A DNA stretch of 64,000 bases from contig NW_019091361.1 of assembly GCF_001949145.1 (NCBI RefSeq), positions 65,896 through 129,895 on the forward strand, given 5' to 3'. The stretch comes from Acanthaster planci. Taxonomy: Eukaryota > Echinodermata > Asteroidea > Valvatida > Acanthasteridae. The notes beneath the pieces are model-generated. The model was not told the DNA's origin, did not search any database, and saw only the letters and a program-made list of their open reading frames with translations. The position numbers and the translations under genes are program-made. Below, piece after piece: positions 1-11,268 of the stretch. Within the stretch, counting starts at the first letter, position 1; each line of letters opens with the position of its first letter.

Positions 1-585
1 CACACCATATTATAAATAAAATATGAAATAGCAATACCTGTAAGGGTGTATCAGCAACATTGTCATGCATTAACGTTTCCGCCTGTCTGGACATAAATTC
101 AGACCTAAGAATTTGAGGGCATGACCCCCCCCCCAGAAACTTTCCTGGAACCACCCCTCAAATAAAATAAAGTTACTGTAAACATGCTGTAAAAGCCTCC
201 AATCAGCGTCTCCAACTGCCGTTTATTCACCAACCAAAGGCAGTACGTTGAAGTATTGATGCCTGCGGCAAGTTTGTTTCCGTATTATCATATACTTTGT
301 GAGCATCAATCATGCGATGCTTTTCAATGCCCAAATTTTGTTCGAAAGAGGTATGCGAAGGTCATTCGCGAGTGGAAACAAACTACCGTAGATTGTTCCC
401 GTAGTAAATGCACTCGTCATTCAACTTGCCCGCTGACTGCTTTGCATATGTAAAATGCAAAATATGCTCTCAGTAAAATCCGTTGTGGGAGAACAGTCTT
501 TTTCTGAGCTGACACCAAATACGACGGGTTGCTTCCACAGGTTGCCATATCAGTCTCCAATTATCCATCCTTACTGAAATAACGC
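1..585. other. Upstream flank of first LC8 gene
   Basis: No protein-coding exon is recognisable. A short poly-C tract lies near 126-135, a common feature of degraded mobile elements in this window. The segment ends in a good donor-like GTAAGT at 586, so its last part may be the noncoding first exon of the dynein light chain gene that follows. Confidence 0.35.
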
Positions 586-807
586 GTAAGTATCGTTCAA
601 CTGAATTATGAGGCTATATGATACAGACTGTCATGCAAATATTGACCACAAAGATGTTAGAACAAACTCGGAAACCTATATCCACACCGCATTGTTGTTT
701 TTTCATAGCATTCATGTGATATCATCTGGCATGTGGTTGAGTGTTTTAATGATTGGAGCAGATTGTTCCAGTTAAAAGTGCTATTTATTTTTCATTTTTA
801 TTTCCAG
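586..807 (+). other. Predicted 5' UTR intron of LC8 copy A
   Basis: The segment begins with GTAAGT and ends with a pyrimidine-rich tract and TTTCCAG at 801-807, 22 bases before the start codon of the light chain. This is a predicted intron from splice consensus only; no transcript data are available here. Confidence 0.4.
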
Positions 808-829
808 GTCCTCATTCAGAGTTGCAGCC

Positions 830-1102
830 ATGAGTGACCCTCCTAAGACTGTCATAAAAAATGCAGACATGTCTGAGGACATGCAGCAGGACGCAACCAA
901 CTGCGCTGTACAAGCTACAGAGAAGTTTAACATTGAGAAAGATATTGCTGCTTACATCAAGAAGGAGTTCGATAAAAAGTACAACCCGACCTGGCACTGC
1001 ATTGTGGGACGGAATTTTGGCAGCTACGTCACACATGAGACCAAGCACTTCATCTACTTCTATTTGGGACAGACGGCCATTCTGCTGTTCAAGTCGGGAT
1101 AA
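830..1102 (+). CDS. DYNLL: Dynein light chain LC8-type, copy A
   Basis: This 90-residue protein is the LC8 light chain, a homodimeric hub that binds the dynein intermediate chain and many other partners through short linear motifs in a groove at its dimer interface. The whole family length is present. The diagnostic core [20 protein letters not shown] sits at residues 55-74, and the C terminus is the usual LLFKSG, including the Ser equivalent to vertebrate Ser88. ATG 830 is chosen because it gives family length and follows a predicted splice acceptor at 807. The coding region is uninterrupted; vertebrate DYNLL genes, as I recall, have an intron inside the coding region, so intron loss is inferred. 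Copy B lies 3 kb downstream on the same strand with about 81% protein identity (73 of 90 by eye). The N terminus, starting MSDPPK, is the most divergent part. Confidence 0.96.
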   Translation: MSDPPKTVIKNADMSEDMQQDATNCAVQATEKFNIEKDIAAYIKKEFDKKYNPTWHCIVGRNFGSYVTHETKHFIYFYLGQTAILLFKSG

Positions 1103-1269
1103 TGACTGTCAAAATTGATGTAGTCTTCTTCAGGCCGGGTCCATGGGATGTGGGCCACCCTGACGGACTAATTAGGCATGTGTGTACATGTACAGTACAT
1201 AGCCTGTGCACAGCGACAAGCATGCTACAAGTAACATGGCGCGTATTTGGTGTCATTAACCTCAGTTAA

Positions 1270-1275
1270 AATAAA
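1270..1275 (+). other. Polyadenylation signal of LC8 copy A
   Basis: A canonical AATAAA lies 168 bases after the stop codon of copy A and is the first one downstream. It is the likely cleavage signal, giving a 3' UTR of roughly 190 bases. Confidence 0.5.
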
Positions 1276-3438
1276 ATTAGTGTATAGGTACATTGTTTCC
1301 AAGCTAATTTGAATGTGTTTTTCAGTGTCATCCATTTCTATACATATATATATATATCAATTTTTACAGATAACTGAATGCCCTCTAAATTGTACTACGA
1401 AACCTGCGTGATTATTTCAGAGCCGTGTTGGGTATATTTTGTACAACTAATTCGAAGTACCGGTACAATTAAACAAAACTTCGAGGTACGAAGAGAATTT
1501 TTGAACATGCCCAGTCATATTGGAATGGCTTGACTATTTGTGTCGTTGAATTGTACAATTTGACTACTTTCAATCGAGGACCTATTTTTGCATTCGTTTT
1601 AAGATTACTAGAATGATAAATATTTTCGAAAATGTAGCCTATACAACTCTAATGCAAAAGTGGTGAATTCGGAAAACGATAAACATGCATGACGTTGACG
1701 CTCGCACTCTGTGGAATAAAGAACTTCAAGTTGATTTCATAATAGCGTTTTAAATCTTCAATCTTCTGACGCTGTTTAGCAGTATGTTTTACCTTTCCAG
1801 TTCTTAAGCTAAGCTATTAAATGGGCGACAATGAATACACTTTTATTAAAAACAATTTAAGATGAAGTGAAACGAGCTTATTGGTGATTCTGTGCTATTC
1901 AATTAAAATTTCAATTTGGCTTTGAGTTAAATTAGTGAACTCGAGGTAAAAGAAAAACAGTTGAGCTATAACCAACTTATCTTCTCCCCTTTGAGTGTGT
2001 GAACAAAGTGTTTCACAGGAGAAGTGCATATTTACATCATTCATTTGGCCAAGTTCAAGTTGTGTGTAGAAACATTTTGGTTGTACAAGTGAATGACTTT
2101 AATCAATGTGGTTTATCCTTTTGTATTCAAGTTTTCATACTATTCAATGTGTTACAGTTCCTCTGGAGGCTTAAGGTCTGCGATGTTTTTTAAATTCCCG
2201 GCTGAATCAAATGTAGTACTTCTCAGTGCAACGGCTTGAATCTGTGGTACCAGTTAACCCAAAAAATGAGCCTGGGTATTTTGACCCATCTCACAGCCGG
2301 GGGAGGGAGTACTCCACTGTGCCACACTGCCGATATTCTTGTAAAGAAACTCTTTATTACAAATGGTGATCTGATGAAGTCCGAACTCGGTCAGACACGG
2401 TTTGGTTGTTATATACGGTCATTTGAAATTCAAGGCTACATGCGTACCAGCCCGTGTGGAAAAGTGTACATTTTAGGCTGACCTGTCTCGGGAAAAAATA
2501 CTGAGCGCTGTGTAAGAACGGTACGTTTGATTTTCACAAAATTAGTGTCAAAATTAGTTTCTCTAAAAACTCCTTAAGGCTCAGCTCCAGAAAAAAACGC
2601 ATTGCAGCGATATAGGAAATAATGTCGAGGACAGAATCTGCCCCCAGCTCTTAGGGTTAAGGACTATTTTTTGTCATAAACGATTATTCGTCAAGTCAAT
2701 TCCATCCCAGTTCAACACCAGGCGTCAAGAGATCGTGTTAAAGTCTTTTTTTTTTCCAATTTCGTGATTGTGAAGAGGTGATTGTGAAAGTCATTAGATC
2801 AGGGCATAGACAGTTATGTGGGAAAGACATTGAATCGTTAAGCGAAACTATACCCACAGAATGATTTTCATCAGCATCCCTGAGCTGAGTGTCACTCTAC
2901 GAGCAATGGCCTTGTGGAAAGTGGGAGCAAGGTACCGTAGAGCTTGTAGTCAATTCACCAATCAGCGATCCCCAAATAAATACGTCAGCCTATCAGGTCG
3001 AGTGACCTAAATATGATGTGCGTTTCTAAACGCGACCTTCACATTTTGTCAATTTCCGTGTGCCGAGTATTCTCTGAATAACAAGTGTTTGTTCCCTCCA
3101 TACATGACTTACCCAGTTATTGTGCTGCACCACTCCTGTGTGCATTCCAAGAGCTGGAGGCACGAACTAACTCGCGTCGAATTCGCAACAATTTACAGCG
3201 ACTCTCCCAACTATTGTCCAATTAGAAGTGTTGCTTATATTTAATGTCCAATCACTTTTTTGCTACGGTGTGAGCCCACAGGTGCATGACCACCGAAAGC
3301 TCCGATCCGTCCCCTCTCTAATTTCCAAAAGTGCACGTTATATTTGTCAAAGGATTGCAGGTAACTGTACACTAGCAAGAAGAGTTGTCATCGGTAACGA
3401 ATCGGTAGTGTGAACAGTTCAACATAGCTGAGTATCAG
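1276..3438. other. Spacer between the two LC8 genes
   Basis: No exon or element with clear borders was recognised, apart from a short TA repeat near 1345-1356. The last 500 bases are richer in CpG than the surrounding DNA and end at CAG/GTAAGA (donor at 3439), so the promoter and noncoding first exon of copy B probably lie between about 2950 and 3438. Confidence 0.35.
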
Positions 3439-4103
3439 GTAAGAAAACTGCGTGAAACTCATGTAGCCAGTTATTTCAGCCAGGTAACGTGGAATCCATG
3501 AAGGGCCGATCAGCGGGTTATATGACTTGTTTCTGTTGTAGGGGATATCAGTCGCAGACATCTGTACCGTTCGGCCTGTAGGCTGTAATATTTTAATTTA
3601 CAATAGGGCTTACATTTTTTAGCAAAAGCATGCATACAAAGGGACACTGAAAAAATGTCCTCGCCATCCGGAAATCTCCGCCAATCATTTCGACAGTAAT
3701 CTTGGTTAATTTATTACACACGAAGCTGTTCGTAGTACCGTGGAAGGAGTGCTTGCTTTCACGGGGATTTCTGTTGCGTTACTGAATTTGGAATGAGATG
3801 AGAGTGTTAAATCCCAACTAGTACATGTATACAAATGATGGTATAGTAACGGGGACTCATCGATTATGCTCACAATTTTTCGTCTGAACCAAAGCTCTCC
3901 AGGAAATTAGAGTCATGTAGCTATTTTTAGAAGAATGGAAAGCATCGAATCACTACTTTTTTCCTCGGTACCACTGCCACTGAGTTCGTACCTTTATTCC
4001 CCCAGCGTACACCCAGCGACTCGAACCGAAAACGCCCCTTCCTCTCACTCCGAATCTTTGAACTGTTGATCAATTGCTTCCTGCTTTCAACCCGTGCTTT
4101 TCA
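3439..4103 (+). other. Predicted 5' UTR intron of LC8 copy B
   Basis: A GTAAGA donor at 3439 is paired with the pyrimidine-rich acceptor GTGCTTTTCAG ending at 4103, 28 bases before the start codon. The layout matches that of copy A (noncoding exon, intron, single coding exon), which suggests the pair arose by duplication of a gene already lacking a coding intron. The prediction rests on consensus only. Confidence 0.35.
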
Positions 4104-4131
4104 GACCAGCTGTCGTTTTCAACCAAACAAG

Positions 4132-4404
4132 ATGGCTTCCGACAAGAAAGCTGTAGTCAAGAACGCGGATATGTCTGAAGAAATGCAACAGGATGCCGTT
4201 GAGTGTGCCAAGCAAGCAATGGAGAAGTTCAACATCGAGAAGGATATCGCTGCCTTCGTGAAGAAGGAGTTCGACAAGAAGTTCAACCCGACCTGGCACT
4301 GCATTGTGGGAAGGAACTTCGGTAGCTATGTCACACATGAGACCAAACACTTCATCTACTTCTACCTAGATCAAGTAGCTGTACTGCTCTTCAAGTCTGG
4401 TTAA
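4132..4404 (+). CDS. DYNLL: Dynein light chain LC8-type, copy B
   Basis: This is a second 90-residue LC8 light chain. An upstream in-frame ATG exists at 4066, but the start MASDKK at 4132 gives family length and follows the predicted acceptor. The N-terminal third ([17 protein letters not shown]) is closer to the vertebrate consensus as I recall it than copy A is. The core at residues 54-79 is identical to copy A, while [10 protein letters not shown] replaces [10 protein letters not shown]. An oddity is Asp80 in FYLDQ, where copy A and the family have Gly (FYLGQ), near the strand that ends the fold. The coding region is uninterrupted. Nucleotide similarity to copy A is strongest around 4290-4370. 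Retention of two intact copies argues that both are functional. Confidence 0.96.
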   Translation: MASDKKAVVKNADMSEEMQQDAVECAKQAMEKFNIEKDIAAFVKKEFDKKFNPTWHCIVGRNFGSYVTHETKHFIYFYLDQVAVLLFKSG

Positions 4405-5088
4405 TGCCGTGCCGCTGGAACACCAGCCTGGCAGCAGTGAAAAGCAGTGGCTGTTTTGTGGACTTCTTACAACAGCGGTTAATTATGAATTTTAGCCATT
4501 CAGGACTTGCAAAATATCTTTTTATTTCGCCCTCTGACTTGGTTCCTTGTGAGGTGCCCAGACTTTGGCCAAAAAGAAAAGATGGCTGCTATTAAAGAGT
4601 TGCAGATATTGCCATGAAGCAATTACATCATACTGAGACTCTCCTGTATCGGGCGCGTAGCCAGAGTTTCTGGTTTCTAATTCCAAAATGTTTATCCCGT
4701 TTAGGTTACGAGTGGTAAAGGCACAAGGAAGAGAAAAGTCACTTGCATTACGTAAAAGTCATGAGATCATTCCTTTTTTTCTACTCGTTTCTGGAATATC
4801 GAGGTACTAAAATTGCCTTTAATGATATGTTCACATTTAACAGTATACATGACATAATATACTCTATATTCAAGCAAGCAGTAAGATGCATGGCTCTGGG
4901 TAAAGTAAATGTGGACATTCTTGAACAGGTAATCTTTATATTACTTTCAAATTACTCATTTATTATCAACTGATTTGGTTTACCGATATGACCGACGTCT
5001 TTAGCAAATCGCTTTGCGACGGCTTTCGCTGTGTTTGCATTGGTGCCGCATACAAAGGCTAGTTTTAAAGTAAAATGGTTAGAATTGA

Positions 5089-5094
5089 AATAAA
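5089..5094 (+). other. Polyadenylation signal of LC8 copy B
   Basis: An AATAAA lies about 685 bases after the copy B stop. It is the first canonical signal I found downstream and implies a longer 3' UTR than that of copy A. Confidence 0.4.
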
Positions 5095-7329
5095 GTTTTG
5101 TAAGCATTCTCGTTTATCGGTGATCGATTATTAAAAGTTTAGAAATTTAGTTTAAAGGTACTCGGAATGGATGGCCATTGTAACGGATTATGAATAATTA
5201 TTGTTCTGAAATTCAACTGAAAATATCTCTAATAAAAAGGTGTTCGTGTGATTTTGCAATGTAGGCCAATTGTTTATCAAAAGTAGTGACTGGCTGAAAT
5301 ATAAATTTAAAATTTTCAATGTGAAATAGTGAATAAAAACAAATAAATATATTGTTCAGAGTAACTGAATACCTGATGTTCTAAAATAAAACACTGAATT
5401 TGTGTCTGAGCTGCAAGAGAATAAGGAAACTGGTGATTTTAAGACGGCAAAAGAGCTCTACACTGCGTTGGAGTATTAGTGTCTGATCCTCCATCTTTGA
5501 ACATGATATGCAATCCCAATTTGCTTCTCTCAACTTGACAACTCTTTATGACGCACACAGCGCTAAAACGGTTGGATCCAGTCCCATTTTATACATGATT
5601 GTCGTCGATCGGAGGGGCAAGGTTTGTTGATATCACAAATAAGATTATGAATGTCAAAAAGTTGATTTCTTACTTTAGTTTGGCCGAACGCCATGGTGAT
5701 AAAGCTTTCTGTCATCGTATAGGGGTACCCTTTTTTCACAGCTATTTGCAACATAGACGTTGTTGCTTCATGCGTCCATTTTACAGACCAAAAACTAGCC
5801 ACCATTACTAGATAAGCATTGTACCGGCTACTCACGCCATTTTAAAATAATTTTTTAATGACCTTGACTGAGTGCTGGTAGAGGGTGAAAGAGGCGCAAG
5901 GCTTACACGCTGAGCCTCAAACTTATGCTTCAAAAATTTATACTTGCCTACGTGATAACCATTCTGTGAATTGAGCATTGAAGAATAACAATTTCCCAAG
6001 CATACAAAAAAGTCTTACTATTAATCGCATGTTTGAACAGAACGTTAATTTCTTCCTTTACATTTCACGCATTTACCATGCATACAATGTACGTCCTCAG
6101 GAAAAAAAATCATTTTCTGAAGATTATTTTCGAGGCTCATAGTACGTACATGTACATGTACATGTGTACGTAGGGCCTGCTTACGGAAGCCTGTCGTGCT
6201 CTGGTTGGACAGTGTGGTCGCCCACACTGTTACCGTGACCCAAAGTACCATGCATATTTACTACAATAACTGTAAATATGTTCTATTACAATAACTGTGA
6301 TAGTTCTACCATGGGTTGTAGCTCTGTGGTTCTACATAACAATAGCCCATAACGTCTGCTGATGAATAAATGTGCGCCCTCTTTTGGTCAGTTTAATCAA
6401 ATTAACCATTACTCGATACTTCATAAGATTCGATTCCAAATAACGAAACAAAGCTGATTTTGTTTTACTAAAAAAGAGAGATGCGAAGAAAAGTAGAAAA
6501 TAATGAAGTTCTTTCGGGCTCCTCATGTCAAATGTCCGATATTGTAGGTGCCGTTTACACTTGAACTGTGGACCGTTTGGTGGAATTACGACCTAGCATA
6601 CTTGAAAAAAGGGGAAAAAATAAAAAAGAAAGGATATTTCAAGGAGCCCGGGTGGCACTTAATTTCGCTGATGGAAATAAGTCCCCGGTGTTAATCTGAT
6701 AAAATTTTGGATTTTTCTTGTAGTAATCATGATTTAGTTGACTTTAACTAATATTGTCTAATTTTCAGTGTACATGTAAAATAAGGGGGCTTATGTTTGG
6801 GGTTTGTTGGCTTTGAGAAAAGCCTACATTTCTTTCAATAACAGCATTTACAAAATACGCCCTAGATTCGTTTTATGAATGATGTAACGTTTAGAAAAAA
6901 TCTTCTGGCACAACTGATAAGACATGGGGTTTTCAGCTTCACCGTCATCTCAACTTCACAGTCATTGGGAGCATTTTTTAAAATTTAATTAATCCTCCCT
7001 TCAGTGTAAAAGTCGAATATACATGTACATGTCCTCTCTTCTGAATTAACCTTTATTTAAAGGAACTTAACGTGGTGTGTGTGGTCGATACCCATCTGTG
7101 CTTGAATCGAATACCTCTCTAAACTCGAAATTTATGGTACCGTTTAAATTCGCCATCTTTAATCACGTCAGAAAATCAATACATGCGACAGATTCCATCC
7201 ATCTGGAATTTGGTGACACTCCTATTTTCCGTCTATTTAGATTTCCATGGTGGTCTTGCAGAGTTGACATAAGTTTAGAACGCAGAAGTTTCCTTTCATT
7301 TTTTTCAAGGTGTTGTTTTTGTCAAAGAT
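5095..7329. other. Intergenic region without recognised genes
   Basis: Only short open frames without family resemblance occur. A small cluster of TACATG units lies at about 6145-6165. No splice-bounded exon and no repeat with clear termini was seen. Confidence 0.4.
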
Positions 7330-7481
7330 TGGGAATCTTAGCCGGTCACCTAATCCGATCACGCACAACGTTTGTGAAGCAGCCAAGACGACCGAGGCTG
7401 GCGGTCGATGGGCTGTGGTCGTCGGTGTGCGTCAGAACTGGTTTCATACCGAAGAGTCGGAAACCAACACAGACCTTCAGG
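7330..7481 (+). other. CpG-rich segment, candidate KLC first exon
   Basis: The segment has a cluster of about a dozen CpG dinucleotides within some 130 bases, unusual for this AT-rich window, and ends at a consensus donor (GTGAGT at 7482). It is the best candidate for the noncoding first exon and promoter of the kinesin light chain gene, whose coding exon 1 at 18369 is preceded by a splice acceptor and so needs an upstream exon. One frame is open across it, so a coding exon of another gene is an alternative. Confidence 0.3.
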
Positions 7482-8250
7482 GTGAGTCTCCAAAGAAAAA
7501 TTTCAGGAGAGATTTTACTTTAATTCCCTGCCCATGTTCATGCACCAATAAACCTTTTCGACGTTTGTAACGCATTATGGGTGTGGATGACTAATATTAA
7601 AATAAGTGATGCATTTTATGTCAAAAATCAAGTTAACAGTTTTCTACTAAATATTTCTTGTGTATCTGCTCATCAATTCACAGATGCATGCGTATTATCA
7701 GATTATACAAGAAACATTTTCAAATACATTTTCAAATATTTGTAAGAACAAATCAACCTTAATTGCCTTTTTTTAAGGGCACCAGTCACTCTACAGGCTG
7801 AAAATGAACATGACTGGTCAAAGTGGGATGCATGAGCTGCAAGCCGTAATTTTGATTGGACAATACGAGTTATTCACGACATTAGTCAGCATGGTCTGTG
7901 TCAAAAAAGTGATGTTGTTGGAAGGAATTCTCCGAATTTTCCTTCTCTACCAAGCTTTAACCTTCAAAGTTTGTATATATGTTCATCCCAAATCAATAAT
8001 GCAACACTTGTCAGAAGGGGATGACTTGAATTGGAGTATGTAATAAAAGGTTTTGCAGGTAAGCTTCTCCCATAGCGTTGTGCATAAAATGCATTGCATG
8101 TATGTCATCCAAACCCACAATGCATTGCGTACGTTGAAAAGGTTTTTTCACTGCATAGGTCTAGCCTAGCCCAGGTTGGATGACGTCTGCATTGCAGTCC
8201 TCCTAGTCAGTCCTAGGCCTGTGCAGAATTTTTTCATTTTTTTCTTATAT

Positions 8251-8887
8251 TTTTACCTAGCAAAGACAGCTCAAAATGTCATTTATAAGTGCCTTGTATC
8301 CCAAAATCCATAAATGCTGTGTTGAAATTACTAAGTACGCCCGTGGTCAACGTATTTTGCAGGAAATTTTTTGAAATTCCACGCTTTCTGTCGCGATTTG
8401 TTAACAATCTAGCACATGTATGTATGGAAACATGTTTGTCTATGTTTAGCATGCATACTCGCACATGCGCGAAATGCATAGTAACCTACATGTAGTGCCC
8501 CTTACGCATGCGCGGAAGAGCCGTGGGTGTCAAGAAGTTGCAGATATGGCCACCATGTCGAAGGGGCTTCCAAAGATACGGCTAGGTCTATTGTCTGCAC
8601 GTCTCCATGTATTTCTGATGTAGGGAATACCTAGACCTAGCTCTAGACAACATGCGTAACTGACAGAGTGTGGGCGGAGCTTGGAGGTCATTTCGCGCAT
8701 GGGCAAATGCGTACTACCGCACGAATGTAGATCGTTCATGAATCGCGACGGAAAGCGTGGAGTTTCCCAGAATTTTCTGCAAAATATGTTGTCCGCGGGC
8801 GTATCTAGTCCCTTCATCACAGCATTTATGAAATTCGGGATACAGGCACTTTGTGAATGACATTTGAGCTGTCTTTATCAGGTAAAA
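8251..8887. mobile_element. Fold-back element with long inverted arms
   Basis: About 8251-8420 and 8730-8887 are inverted copies of each other, with many blocks of 8-15 identical bases (for example the segments around CCACGCTTTC and TCGCGATT). The central 300 bases are not paired. Similarity extends outward at lower quality to around 8165 and 9045. No transposase is visible, so it is classed as a non-autonomous fold-back element. Target-site duplications were not identified. Confidence 0.65.
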
Positions 8888-8937
8888 TGCGAGAAGAAAC
8901 TGTTGAAAGAAATTTTGCGTAATAGAAGGACTTTTAT

Positions 8938-9045
8938 ACCCTGGACGTTAGTCACAATATAAAGAAGACGTTGTCCAGCCTGGCCTAGGCAGGCCTAGCC
9001 CAGGTTGGATGTTGTCTTCATTTCATTACAACTGACATCCAGGGT
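8938..9045. repeat. 108-bp hairpin
   Basis: The two halves, starting ACCCTGGACGT and ending CATCCAGGGT, are imperfect inverted copies around a GCCTAGGCAGGCCTAG-like centre. The hairpin adjoins the larger fold-back element on its right side and may be part of it. Confidence 0.55.
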
Positions 9046-11113
9046 CTAAGACTTATGTACAAAACGACGTCAAAGTTGGTTATAATTTGTTCTTGGTTTA
9101 CCTTGTCGAAGAAACTAATTTTCCATGTTTACAATTTCTTCGTGGATGGTTTAGGAATTTCAGAACGAACCATGGACTGCAAAAATGAGGAAAATAAGTG
9201 AGAGACAACGTTACTTTTGTAGACGTAATTCTTCCGTTCTCGAGTTATAAAGTGCACGCACGTTGAATTCGAGCTGCGTGCACGCACATTTCCAGTGGAG
9301 GTCTGTTGCATGCCTGCTACACGGAGGCCGTGACTGGTACCCAGCTTTCACCCGCCTGCTGTCAAGCCTATAAAAAAATTGCAGTTCCGTTTTTGTCGGA
9401 TCAGGGGCTTCAAACTAACCAATTAACCCACTATTGGTTCAGCGTTTTAGCTAGCGAGCTGTGCATTCGTCTTTTGCTCGGCCAGTTTGGTGAGATCACG
9501 GCCCATTTTTTCAAGCACGGCCTAGTGGTACAAATAAAGCCATGCACTACTTAATTCGAGGCTTTTGTAATCTAGATATAAAATCTGAGCTAAAATTCAG
9601 TCTTTTCCCATGCTTTTTCCCCCATCAACCAAGTCCGAAATAAAGTAAGTAAAGTACATGTATGCTGGGACTACAGTTCGGACATACTGTATGTTTGGTT
9701 TGAACGTATCAACACCGGCAGGCAGGTTTCCTTACTTACAGTTAATGAACTACAGCACTGTATCTATCAACTTGTAACAAAATGAATACAGGGAGCCATA
9801 CTTGTTCTCTATGAAGTGTTGAACATGTTTAATTTGTACGTAGAGTTTTATTGGTTAAAGATGTATAAATACCCAATATTGTAGAGATCCGATTTTATTA
9901 GAATGAAAGAGTAACTTATCTTGAAAATTGAGGAATAAAAAAGAGGATTACATTGCGGGCATGATGATGATGATGAACAGGTGAGAGTGATGCTAATTTG
10001 ATCGGGAACACCGTACGCAGAGGCAGTACTGGCATGCGCACTTGCGGTAAGTAGCGATTACGCACAAATAATGCTGTTGATTGGCCTTTCCATTTTTATT
10101 ATTTGTAAACTAAACATACAATAAGCAGACTGAATTGGTAGCTGGCTGTGACGAGTTGGATTTTAGAGCTAGTCAGATAGCTAGACTGTCAAAGTTTTTA
10201 AAAATCTCTTCATTCATAATCATAGGATTGTGGGGGTGAAGAGATGCTCTCTTAAAACCCTCAGCCTCACGTACATGTACATGTAGGCCTACATCAAACA
10301 GCTAGAAACTCAAGTTCACGTGTACTGTGTAGTTGTTTGGAGTCCTCTGTAATCATGAGTTCCTTCCGATGTTCTTGTCAATGTTTTTCACCAGTGAAGA
10401 AATGTCACCGAACAGTTTTGTCAGTGGGCTTAAAATTCTTTGGCTTGGGAGGTTGACGTTTATGGTCATGCTGGAGTTCTGTCTGATTATCGGGCAATGG
10501 ATCCCAACAATGTGTAATATATCAACATACTCAATCTAAAAATAGGTGATTTTTCATTTTTAAATTCAGGCCCAAGAGATCATGATTGTTAATTGCCATT
10601 ATTGACTGTCATATCAGTCTAATTTATTTTAAAATATATTTATCTGTGCCAGCGCATTTTGGAAAAGTTCTTCAAATCTTAAAAAAAAGTATTCGGTGTA
10701 ACTTTTAAAATGGGACAAATCAACAGATATGTATAAATTGCTAGCAACAGAAATATGCCAAAGCCTTGCTGGATTTAATACCCTCGACACGAAACTGCCA
10801 GGAGTCACTTAACTACATGTATATCGAATGTTGTGAACACCTTTTGTCTGTATATTTTAAGTCCACCTGTTAACACACAATACATGCTGAAAAATGGCCA
10901 GGATTTGTACAAATCATGAATTTTAGCTTTCCTGTACTGGCCATAGGAGAATCAGCTTGCATGCAGGTAACTAGGCATGTGTGTACTCGGCAGGGAGATC
11001 AATGATGCTCATGGCTGAGAACCATGTTGCGCGCTACGTGCTTTATGTGAGTGTTTACAAAATGAATGGATTCGGTTAGACTTGATTTTCGCTGGTTCCA
11101 CTCAGAACATATA
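9046..11113. other. Intergenic region without recognised genes
   Basis: No recognised coding exon. The open frame at 9306-9554 has no family resemblance. A short run of GATGAT units lies near 9963-9975, and a few TACATG units are near 9656 and 10270. Confidence 0.4.
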
Positions 11114-11268
11114 GGGTGCTTTCGAGCGTGCTACTCGCGTTAACAAGTATACTCCTTAGCACTCAAACGGCTGGAGTACGACCCGAAGGTTAGCGAGAGT
11201 ATACTCCTGTACCCACAATGCGCATGCATTCTACTTGTGTTAACGGGAGTAACCACGAGAATGCACCC
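11114..11268. mobile_element. Short TIR element (MITE-like)
   Basis: A 155-bp stretch starts GGGTGCTTTCGAGCGTG and ends with its imperfect reverse complement (CACGAGAATGCACCC). The terminal inverted repeats span about 33 bases and share a GTTAAC block. There is no coding capacity, so it is inferred to be a non-autonomous DNA transposon. Confidence 0.55.

Noticed and set aside
7077-7523. 148-codon open frame
   Set aside because: No family resemblance. The CpG-rich part ending in a donor is better explained as a possible noncoding first exon; another frame is equally open.
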